NCBI RefSeq assembly: GCF_002214185.1
Contig: NZ_CP022161.1
Span: 6,145,486 to 6,209,485 of the forward strand
DNA from: Streptomyces capitiformicae
GTDB lineage: Bacteria; Actinomycetota; Actinomycetes; Streptomycetales; Streptomycetaceae
Direction: 5' to 3'
DNA length: 64,000 nucleotides
Shown here: piece after piece, positions 16,473 to 23,578 of the stretch
Numbering within the stretch: the stretch's first letter is position 1
Layout: each line of letters begins with the position of its first letter
Notes under the pieces: model-generated
Database searches by the model: none
Told to the model about the DNA's origin: nothing
What the model saw: the letters and a program-made list of their open reading frames with translations, nothing else
Translations under genes and position numbers: made by a program

Positions 16473-16814
16473 CCGCAGCCCGCACGACGGAGGCCGCCAT
16501 CCCCAGTGGGATAGCTCATCCTCGCGCCGGAGCCGCACAGCGGCGGCGGCTTGGGAGTTGCCCGTGGAGGGAGACTGCGCTGTTGGTCCGCGACTGCTGG
16601 CCGCTCCCACTCCCCCACCCCGGACTCTGTTCGCTGGCCCAAAACGCGCATCCCGCCTCCGCCGCCCGGACTCCCCTGCCCGGAGTTCCGTTCCAAACGG
16701 ACACCCATCCGTGCAGGTACCGGCCGCATCGCCCACCCGAAGACCTGGGTAGCAAACACCAGCACCCCGCAGAAATTCGCGGGCACCGTCCCTCACACGC
16801 AGGAGGAGGCCCCG
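16473..16814. other. 342-bp intergenic stretch
   Basis: Frames crossing this stretch are Arg/Pro-rich shadows without a domain. It probably holds the promoter of the downstream acetyltransferase gene, but no clear -35/-10 pair or palindrome was found. Confidence 0.4.
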
Positions 16815-17519
16815 GTGGGCAAGCGGAAGAAGAAGCACCTTGACCAGGCGAAGCCGTTCCGTATCCGAACCGCCCGGTTTTCGGACGAAGACGCCATGAT
16901 GCGCCTCCTCGCCCTCGCCGACCCCGACGACCCCGCACCCTTCGAGAGCTCGCGCACCGTCTTGTTACGAGGCCCCCAGGGCCCTCTCTCCCACGGCCTC
17001 GCGCTCCTCCTGGTCGCACAGCACCAGGACGGCGCCATCGTCGGCGCGCTCACCGCCTCTCCGCCCGACTGGATCGTCACACATCCCGGCATCACCGGGG
17101 AGCACAACCAATCCGCCCTGCTCAACCGGCTCGGCACCGTCCACGGAGTCGCCGTCGACGAGCCCTACCGAGGCCATGGCATCGCCTGCGCACTCATCGC
17201 CGAAGCGGAGCGTCACCTCGGCCGTCAGGGGTACGGGCTGATCACCATGGACCACAAGCCGGAGCTGACCGACTTCTACACCCGCCTCGGCTACGCCCAC
17301 GGCGCCCAGCTCGTCATCCACACCCCCGGTCCCCTGATCGCCCAGCCCGCCCACACCGGCATGATCCACTCCTTCAAGCCGCTGGAAAGCAACGTCCGGC
17401 TGCGCGCTGTTCCCGGCTATCCCGAGCCGATGGTCTCCGGCCTGGTCTCCCGCACCCACATTCCTGCGGGCTCCCAATTCCTGCCTGGACGCGGCCTGTT
17501 CGTTCCCCGCGGTGCATAG
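16815..17519 (+). CDS. GNAT-family N-acetyltransferase
   Basis: A GTG start with AGGAGGAGG eight bases upstream gives 234 residues. Motifs of the acetyl-CoA-binding core are visible: RTARFSDEDAMMRLLALA (N-terminal helix), VHGVAVDEPYRGHGIACALI (residues about 115-134, the R/Q-G-x-G-x-A pyrophosphate loop) and DFYTRLGYAHGAQLVIHTPG. The substrate is unknown. The C-terminal 45 residues extend past the usual domain. It converges with the STAND ATPase gene. Confidence 0.8.
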   Translation: MGKRKKKHLDQAKPFRIRTARFSDEDAMMRLLALADPDDPAPFESSRTVLLRGPQGPLSHGLALLLVAQHQDGAIVGALTASPPDWIVTHPGITGEHNQSALLNRLGTVHGVAVDEPYRGHGIACALIAEAERHLGRQGYGLITMDHKPELTDFYTRLGYAHGAQLVIHTPGPLIAQPAHTGMIHSFKPLESNVRLRAVPGYPEPMVSGLVSRTHIPAGSQFLPGRGLFVPRGA

Positions 17520-17578
17520 CCCGCAGGCAGCACCTCAGCCGCCCAAGCACGTCGGCGGTCCGACTGCGGGCCGCGGTG

Positions 17579-20248
17579 CTACCGGGCGGTGCGCAGCAGG
17601 TCGCGGCGTGCGGTGACCAGGGCCCGCCACCGGGTGCGGGTGGTGTGTTCGCCGTCCAGCCAGCGCGGCGGGGTGTGGCCGGTGGGCAGCGGCAGGCCGG
17701 CCATGAAGTGCGCGATGTCGGTGTAGTAGGCGTATGCGCCGTCGCTGGACTGCTCGCGGAGCCGGGCAATAGTGGCGTTCAACCCTTGGTGGTCGTCGAG
17801 GACGGCCTGGTGGAAGGCGACGGCGACTTCGAGAGTGGACGTCATCGAGGTGAGGCCCGCGACGTCGAGTTCGGTGCGCACGGTGCGGGCACGGTCGTCG
17901 ATGGCCGGGCTGCCGGCGTCGCGGATGAGGGAGGCGATGGCGGCGTTGATCGTCGAAGCCCGCAGGTCGAGGCCGGCGAGGAGCTGCTCGGCGAGGTCGA
18001 GTTCGTCGTCGGCCTGACCGGGGTCGACGAACGCGAGGGCGAGGGCGCGCAGGGCCTGGCTGTGGGCGGCTTCGCCGGCTTTGGCGTGCTGTTCGGCTTC
18101 GAGGCGCCCGGCCAGGTACGCCTCGGCCGCGCGTTGTGGTTCTCCCTGGATCCAGTACAGGTCACCGAGGACGCGCTGGTGGCGGCCCTCCCACCCGAGG
18201 ATCTGTGCGGCGGCGAGCGTGGTCGGGAAGTCGCCGGCCAACCGAGCGGCCTGCGCAAGGCCTCGGCGGGCGGCCTGGGCCAGGCGGCCCCCGCCGTCGG
18301 CCACCTGCTGGTAGTCGAGGCGTGAGTCCTGGATGCGTCCGATGTCGCGGAGTGCTTTGGCACGGTAGTAGACCGGCATCTCCTGCAGCTCGGCGGGCAG
18401 CAGGCCGGAGTCGATGACGGCGGTGAGCCGCTCCACGGTGCGGGCTCGGTGCTCGCGTTGCCGGCGGGCCAGGGCGCTGAGTGTTTCGACCAGCGCGTCG
18501 GCCGGCGTCGACAGCACGGCGCTGTCGTGGCCGTGGGTGGGCGGCGCGAGCGGCTCCCACACGGAGTCTGAGACGTAGGAGAAGGCGGCCTCGGCGAGCC
18601 AGCCGAGCTCGGCGAGGTTGAAGTCGCGGGCCAACCGCAGCCCTTGCCGCAGGACACCGATGAGTACCGCGCGGTCCCTGCGCGGCCCGTGGGCCCACTC
18701 CTCGCCGAGGGCGGCCTGCGCGCGCAGGGCGGCCCGGTGCCAGTCCTGCTCGGACCACCGGTCGTCAGTCTGGTCGTCGGCGTTGCGGATCGCGGAGCGG
18801 ACTACCTGATGGAGGTGGAAGGGCCACAGCCCCGTCAGGTCCTCGCGGATGAAGGGACGTTCGGTCAGCCGCAGGGCCGCCGCATCGCGCGTGAGCCCGG
18901 CCACCTTGGTGGCCAGCGGCACCGAGAAGGCGTCCAGCAAGGACACCGAGCGCAGCACGTGGCGTTCGTCGCTGGTCAGGTCGCTGAGGGTGCGGGAGAT
19001 CAGGGCGGGGAAGTCGCCGAAGTCATCCGGCTGCGGCACGCGGCCGCTGCGCCGTATTTCCAGAAACCGCATGACGGCCAGGTCGAGGTAGAGGGGCAGG
19101 CCGTGGGAGCGTTCGGTGATGGCTCTGCGCAGGTCCGGCCCGATCAGCGGCTGCCCGTTGTGGGCCAGGCGGCGGGCGAGGTGGTCGTCGCAGTCCTCGG
19201 GGGAGAAGTCGCCGACCAGGATCTGCCGTACTGCAGGGCCGCCGCGTGTGCGGGCGCCCGGTACGTGTCCGGCCAGGCCGGGCCACGCGGCGGGGCCGGT
19301 CCAGTCGAGCTGTCCCTGCAGGCCGTCCTCGGCCCACTGCAGCCGGTCCCGCCCGGTGATCACGAAGAAGGCGTTGGGCATCAACCACACGATGCGCTGC
19401 AGCAGCCGCTCGAAGTCGCGGTGGGTACGGTCCCCGACTTCCTCGAAGCTGTCGAATAAGACCACCAGGGTGGCACGCTGAACAGCGGGGAGCTGGGCCA
19501 GGTCCCAGGCGAGCAGATGAGTGGCGAAACTCAGCGTCTCCAGGTCCGGTTCGGCCTCGAGTATGTCGGCCAGGCGACTGCAGCCGGCCAGCGCGCGTAC
19601 GGTCTGTCGCCGCTCGCGCAGCGCGCCGACCAGCGCAGTGGTGAGCTGGCCGACGGCGCCCCCGATAGTGCCGGGCATGGCCAGGGCCTGGGCGACATCG
19701 GCCAGCGAGGACTGCAGCTGGCCCGGCAGATTGACCGCGTTGCTGAACCGGCTGAACATCCCGCCGCGCCGCAGGTACTCCTCCAGCGGCTCGCCCGGGT
19801 GGTTGCGTTCCCAGTGCCGGCGCAGAGCCAGATCGAAGGCGGGCATCGGCCGCCCCAGAGCGGCGACCGCCAGGCGGATCGACAGCACCACCCGCTCGAA
19901 GTCGACGCCACTGGAGCGGGCGAGATCGATGCGCACCGGCAACAGCCGCTCGATCGGCCACCCAGGCGCGGCCCACTGCTCGGGGCGCCCGCCCGGGTGT
20001 GTGAGCGACGCCTCGGTCTTGCGGGAGAACGTCGATTTCCCGATCCCGCCGACCCCGTGGGCGACCAGAACGTTGTGCCGCGGGCTGGCCAAGTCCTCTA
20101 CATCGAACGACGGGTTGGCGACACGCTGCAGATGGTCGGTGAGCGCTGCGACGACGGCCTGCCACTGGGCCTCGCGGTTAGTGAACGCCTCCTCGGCCGC
20201 CACCGACCGGTCATTCGCACCGAACAGCATTCGCAGATCCCGCGCCAC
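17579..20248 (-). CDS. STAND-type ATPase with C-terminal helical repeats
   Basis: The GTG at 20248 with GGGGGG upstream gives 889 residues. Walker A is HGVGGIGKST (residues about 64-73), Walker B LVVLFDSFEE (261-270), and a sensor-like FFVITGRDRL follows at about 294-303. This is the NB-ARC/NACHT-like NTPase arrangement. About 240 residues of a regulatory helical region follow. The last 350 residues (VYYRAKALRDIGRIQDSRLD, RVLGDLYWIQGEPQRAAEAY) have tetratricopeptide-like helix pairs. In bacteria, proteins of this kind act as signal-sensing switches and several are antiphage sensors; here neither effector nor trigger is known. Confidence 0.75.
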   Translation of the reverse strand: MARDLRMLFGANDRSVAAEEAFTNREAQWQAVVAALTDHLQRVANPSFDVEDLASPRHNVLVAHGVGGIGKSTFSRKTEASLTHPGGRPEQWAAPGWPIERLLPVRIDLARSSGVDFERVVLSIRLAVAALGRPMPAFDLALRRHWERNHPGEPLEEYLRRGGMFSRFSNAVNLPGQLQSSLADVAQALAMPGTIGGAVGQLTTALVGALRERRQTVRALAGCSRLADILEAEPDLETLSFATHLLAWDLAQLPAVQRATLVVLFDSFEEVGDRTHRDFERLLQRIVWLMPNAFFVITGRDRLQWAEDGLQGQLDWTGPAAWPGLAGHVPGARTRGGPAVRQILVGDFSPEDCDDHLARRLAHNGQPLIGPDLRRAITERSHGLPLYLDLAVMRFLEIRRSGRVPQPDDFGDFPALISRTLSDLTSDERHVLRSVSLLDAFSVPLATKVAGLTRDAAALRLTERPFIREDLTGLWPFHLHQVVRSAIRNADDQTDDRWSEQDWHRAALRAQAALGEEWAHGPRRDRAVLIGVLRQGLRLARDFNLAELGWLAEAAFSYVSDSVWEPLAPPTHGHDSAVLSTPADALVETLSALARRQREHRARTVERLTAVIDSGLLPAELQEMPVYYRAKALRDIGRIQDSRLDYQQVADGGGRLAQAARRGLAQAARLAGDFPTTLAAAQILGWEGRHQRVLGDLYWIQGEPQRAAEAYLAGRLEAEQHAKAGEAAHSQALRALALAFVDPGQADDELDLAEQLLAGLDLRASTINAAIASLIRDAGSPAIDDRARTVRTELDVAGLTSMTSTLEVAVAFHQAVLDDHQGLNATIARLREQSSDGAYAYYTDIAHFMAGLPLPTGHTPPRWLDGEHTTRTRWRALVTARRDLLRTAR

Positions 20249-20396
20249 GACACCCCCCAGGAAAGATCATCAGCGTAGCAACCACTGCGATCCCCGGTAG
20301 CGCCCGGCGGCGGTTTTCCGCACCACGGGCACCGGGCCGCATCTTCTCAGCCGGGGACAATGACGGGCCATCACCCCGATACCCGAAGGACATCCC

Positions 20397-20642
20397 TTGT
20401 CTGAACACGTGACCCCCGAGGCCGTCGAGCAGCTGATGCAGGAGGTCAGCGCCTGGTACGCCGAGCAGATCATCAAGGAGCGGCGCGCCGGCGTGCCCGA
20501 CGCCGACCGCCTCAAGACCCTGCAGGACGAGCTGGCAGCATGTGCCGCCGACCAGCAGGCCCTGCAGGACGCCGACGAGAAGGAAGTCGCCGAGATCGCC
20601 TCCCGCTACGCGGCCCGCTTGAAGGAACTCAAGGGCCAGTAA
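20397..20642 (+). CDS. Small charged helical protein, 81 residues
   Basis: A TTG start has GAAGGA six bases upstream. The whole sequence is helical and rich in Glu, Ala, Lys and Arg (EAVEQLMQEVSAWYAEQIIK; EVAEIASRYAARLKELKGQ), suggesting a coiled coil. Its last 37 bases overlap the end of the convergent zeta-like gene. Function unknown. It is divergent from the STAND ATPase gene, 148 bases between starts. Confidence 0.6.
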   Translation: MSEHVTPEAVEQLMQEVSAWYAEQIIKERRAGVPDADRLKTLQDELAACAADQQALQDADEKEVAEIASRYAARLKELKGQ

Positions 20643-22459
20643 CCGGGCCCCTCGCGATGGGAGAGGACGGGCAGCGCCGCCATGGAGACCGTAGAGGCGA
20701 GGGCACGCGGCCGCAGGTGGACAGGCATCAGAGGCCAGGCCAGCGCGGCGATCTCGACCAGATCCGGCCGGTACTGCGGCAGCTCACCCTGCACTTGCTG
20801 CAGCGTGGCCAGGAACTGCGCCGCTTCGGCCGGGGTATACCGGCGCTGCTGCTCCGCCTCCACCACGTGCCCGCCCCGGGGAGGCCGCGCCCACGCACCG
20901 CCCGGGGTGCGCTCGTTGCGGTACACCGCGCTCAGGTCCCTGCGGATGACAGAGACGGAGTCGACGATGTCCGGCTCGTCCTCGGCCGCGCGCACCACAT
21001 CGGCAAGCACGTGGAAGGACACCTGATGGGCGGCCGTCGAGGTGAACCGGGGTGTGCCGCCCATGCGGGCCACCTCGGCGCACCGGGCCGCGATGCCCAG
21101 ACGGCTGTCCGCGGCCCGTACCCCCAGCACGATCAACTCCACGCGGCAGCCCGCCGCACGGTTACGGCGCGCCCCGTCCAGGAAGTGCGCAACGCTGTCC
21201 GGGGCGATCTCGATCAACTGGTCGCCGCGGCGCTCGCGCACGTACGCCTCGGCCTTGTCCTGCCACGCCCGGTAGTCGTGACGGATCCGGGCCGACGCCG
21301 TACGCGGCTCCTCCTCAAGGAGCCGGCGGTAGTCGGGGTGGACGGCCTTGAACATCCCGCCCTCGATGCGTGTGGGGCGTCGGGCGCGCAGCACGCGGCG
21401 CAGCGTTCGCGCCGCATGCGTCTTCCCGGCGCCCTGCGGACCCATCACATACAGCACCACCGGCCGGTCGTGGGCCGTGATGCTGCCCAGGTACATCGGC
21501 ACGATCAACTCGTCGAAGATGTACGCGTGCTCGTCGGCAGACAGGCGGTGGTAGTCGACCCCGGGCGGCACGGTGAGCGGCTGGGCGATGCGGCGTACCG
21601 GCTCGGCCAGGGCAAGTGTCCGCTCCAGACCGCCAGCAACCAACAGGCGCCGCTCCGGCGTGCTCACCGACGGGTGCAACTGCTGTTCCAGGGCCCGTGC
21701 CTGGCGGCGGAATCGCCAGGTCTCCGGCGCCGTCCACGGCCGTGCCCGCGCAGCCTTCAGCGCCTGGTGCGCGCCCGCCGGGGAGGCGCCGGCCCCGTCC
21801 GTGCCCGGCCCGCTGTCGTACAGCACCTGAAGGTCACGCCGCACCACCATGACCCGGTCGGCCAGCCGTTCAGTCTCGATGACCTCCACGGACCGCAGAA
21901 GGCGGCGCATGACGTGGTCCTGGTTGTCCCAGGACACGTACCGGCCGGCGCCGTCCTCGGCGACCTGGGCGAGGTAGCGCTCCAGAACGCTCAGCTGCGT
22001 CACGGCCTCCGCCTCGGCCAGCACCACCACCTCAACGCGGTACCCGGCCGCCCGGTAGGCACGGGCCTGCTCGGGGTCGGCGGGGGGCGTTTCCACCAGC
22101 GCGTCGAACCGCTGGCCTCGCACGTACTCCTCGACCTCGGCCTGCCACCGCAGCACGTCCGGCCGTACCTTTACTCCCGCGGTGCGGTCATCGCTGCGCA
22201 GGAGACGCCGGTAGGCGGGGTGCGCCGACTTGTAGAGGTCGGGGCCGATCAGCACCGCGCCGCCCCGCCGGTCGAGCATCTGCTTCAACACCTGGCAGGC
22301 GGTGGACTTTCCGCTGCCCGGCGGGCCGCCCACCAGCACGGCCACGGGCTGCTCCTGCGGGACAGCGCCCCTGGTGCAGGCAGGCAGGATCTGCGACGCC
22401 AGGATCTCCTTGTGCTCAGGCTCGGGCAGCACGACCGAGCGGATATCCGCGTCCTTCAC
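20606..22459 (-). CDS. Tandem zeta-toxin-like protein (two P-loop kinase domains)
   Basis: The 617-residue protein carries two copies of a zeta/PezT-like P-loop domain. Copy 1 has GGPPGSGKST (residues 44-53) and LIGPDLYKSAHPAYRRLL. Copy 2 has MGPQGAGKTH (339-348) and RIEGGMFKAVHPDYRRLL. Zeta toxins phosphorylate UDP-N-acetylglucosamine and stop cell-wall synthesis, using an Asp in the IDGDxF motif. Copy 1 keeps only the second acidic residue there and copy 2 only a Glu at the first, so each is partly degenerate. Genuine zeta toxins are single-domain. The GTG start overlaps the 29-codon ORF (GTGA), and the regulator gene lies upstream. Confidence 0.75.
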   Translation of the reverse strand: MKDADIRSVVLPEPEHKEILASQILPACTRGAVPQEQPVAVLVGGPPGSGKSTACQVLKQMLDRRGGAVLIGPDLYKSAHPAYRRLLRSDDRTAGVKVRPDVLRWQAEVEEYVRGQRFDALVETPPADPEQARAYRAAGYRVEVVVLAEAEAVTQLSVLERYLAQVAEDGAGRYVSWDNQDHVMRRLLRSVEVIETERLADRVMVVRRDLQVLYDSGPGTDGAGASPAGAHQALKAARARPWTAPETWRFRRQARALEQQLHPSVSTPERRLLVAGGLERTLALAEPVRRIAQPLTVPPGVDYHRLSADEHAYIFDELIVPMYLGSITAHDRPVVLYVMGPQGAGKTHAARTLRRVLRARRPTRIEGGMFKAVHPDYRRLLEEEPRTASARIRHDYRAWQDKAEAYVRERRGDQLIEIAPDSVAHFLDGARRNRAAGCRVELIVLGVRAADSRLGIAARCAEVARMGGTPRFTSTAAHQVSFHVLADVVRAAEDEPDIVDSVSVIRRDLSAVYRNERTPGGAWARPPRGGHVVEAEQQRRYTPAEAAQFLATLQQVQGELPQYRPDLVEIAALAWPLMPVHLRPRALASTVSMAALPVLSHREGPGYWPLSSFKRAA

Positions 22460-22545
22460 CGCAATCCCTTCTTCTTCTCCTGGAGCCGGCGGCCGTCCCG
22501 GGCCCTCAGGTGGTACGCCTCGGACGAGTAGCTGCGGCTGGTCAT
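22456..22545 (-). CDS. 29-residue ORF coupled to the tandem zeta-like gene
   Basis: ATG at 22545 with GGAG seven bases upstream; stop TGA at 22456 overlaps the GTG of the next gene. The product begins MTSRSYSSEAYHLRARDGRR and ends in a Lys-rich tail. It sits where an epsilon antitoxin gene would stand, but is far too short to be epsilon. It may be a leader peptide, a basic small protein, or only a coupling device. Confidence 0.45.
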   Translation of the reverse strand: MTSRSYSSEAYHLRARDGRRLQEKKKGLR

Positions 22546-22564
22546 CGGGTGCTCTCCGCCTCGG

Positions 22565-23287
22565 TCAGAACCAGTGGGGACGGTAGGCGCCGCCGACGCG
22601 GGTGGGGCAGTCGTCGCCGGGCCGGAGCGGGAGCTCCCCCGCCGTGTACGCCGTGGCGATCGCCTCGGCGTCGAGTTCACGGCCGCCGACGGCGGTGAAC
22701 TCCCATTTGTTCGGCTCGGCTTCGCGCCAGCCAGCCGGGTCGAGTTCGTAGATGCGCCTCACGATGCCGTCTACGGCGACGATGGCGTACTTCGCCTCTG
22801 CGCGGACCTTTTTGCCGATGGGCCAGACGCCGCGGTCGCTGTCGTACTGCTCGGGACCGCCGACCTCTCCGACACGGATACGTGCGTCATCGGGGTACTC
22901 GCGTACACGGTCGCGGCGCGAGATCACCACGGCGACGTTCTCGCCACGCCGCAGGTCGCCGAATCGCTTGGCGGCGGCCTGACGGCTGACCTCAAGGGCC
23001 TCGGCGACTTCGTCCCAACTAGCGCTGTGCTCCAGGGCCTGGCCGACGTCGAGGCGCAAGCTGGATCCGATCAGCGTTTCGAGGTGTTTGTAGATGGCGA
23101 CCCGAGCCAACCGGGCGGCCTTGATCTGGTCATCGCTGAGGCCAGCGTCGTAGAGGCTGATCGGCGGGTCGTCCGGCCCGAGACCGGCCGCACGCCGGGC
23201 GAATACCCACGCCAAGTCGTCGATGCTGGAATGCAGTTCATCACGGTCAGCCCCCTCTAGGGGATGCCGTCCCATCTCGCCACTCAT
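22565..23287 (-). CDS. Helix-turn-helix regulator with C-terminal beta-rich domain, possible antitoxin
   Basis: The 240-residue protein has a helix-turn-helix at residues about 88-112 (SWDEVAEALEVSRQAAAKRF) within an all-helical N-terminal half. The C-terminal 110 residues are beta-rich: KYAIVAVDGIVRRIYELD, NKWEFTAVGGRELD and a GGAYRPHWF end. This resembles PUA-like modules only in general pattern. It leads the operon with the 29-codon ORF and the tandem zeta-like gene. Its promoter lies inside a palindrome, so it probably represses itself. Confidence 0.6.
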   Translation of the reverse strand: MSGEMGRHPLEGADRDELHSSIDDLAWVFARRAAGLGPDDPPISLYDAGLSDDQIKAARLARVAIYKHLETLIGSSLRLDVGQALEHSASWDEVAEALEVSRQAAAKRFGDLRRGENVAVVISRRDRVREYPDDARIRVGEVGGPEQYDSDRGVWPIGKKVRAEAKYAIVAVDGIVRRIYELDPAGWREAEPNKWEFTAVGGRELDAEAIATAYTAGELPLRPGDDCPTRVGGAYRPHWF

Positions 23288-23341
23288 GAGGCAACCCTAG
23301 TAATCTCCTCTCTTGATCGCAAAGGGATTACCAGGGTTGCC
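23287..23341 (-). promoter_or_regulatory. Leaderless promoter inside a 16-bp-arm palindrome
   Basis: On the minus strand a -35 TTGCGA (23317-23322), 17-base spacer, -10 TAGGGT (23294-23299) and then ATG six bases further on form a textbook leaderless promoter for the 22565-23287 gene. The inverted arms GGCAACCCTAGTAATC (23290-23305) and GATTACCAGGGTTGCC (23326-23341), with one mismatch, cover the -10 and flank the -35. A repressor bound here would block the promoter directly. Confidence 0.7.
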
Positions 23342-23390
23342 CCATCTGTTCAGGTCCGGATACGACCTGCCTGTCCGATAAGCCGACCTT

Positions 23391-23414
23391 GTGCGCCCGT
23401 GCGCCCGTGCGCCC
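23391..23414 (+). repeat. Three tandem copies of GTGCGCCC
   Basis: The octamer GTGCGCCC occurs three times without gaps, followed by TTGCGCAC. Tandem octamers of this size resemble the TraB recognition sites in clt loci of Streptomyces conjugative elements, but no traB gene is in the window. Confidence 0.5.
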
Positions 23415-23495
23415 TTGCGCACAGCACTGCGCTGACAGCGCGGCATTGTTTATCTCGGGTGTCGAGCGGGCGACAGGCATGTTGGAGCTCAGCAA

Positions 23496-23530
23496 CGTGC
23501 CTGACGGATATCCGAAAGGGTCTCAGGCAT
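23496..23530 (+). repeat. 35-bp element, copy A
   Basis: The stretch starts CGTGCCTGAC, contains GATATC, and ends TCAGGCAT, so its ends (TGCCTGA/TCAGGCA) are inverted repeats. It shares 25 of 35 positions, and exact spacing, with 27146-27180. It lies just beyond the 3' end of the second STAND gene. Confidence 0.5.
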
Positions 23531-23578
23531 GTTGGCGATCTCTGGGATCTGGTGATCTGTTTCGGGGCCTGTGCTGGT

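Noticed and set aside
20540..22531. 663-codon plus-strand frame opposite the tandem zeta-like gene
   Set aside because: Shadow frame with no domain; P-loops are on the minus strand.
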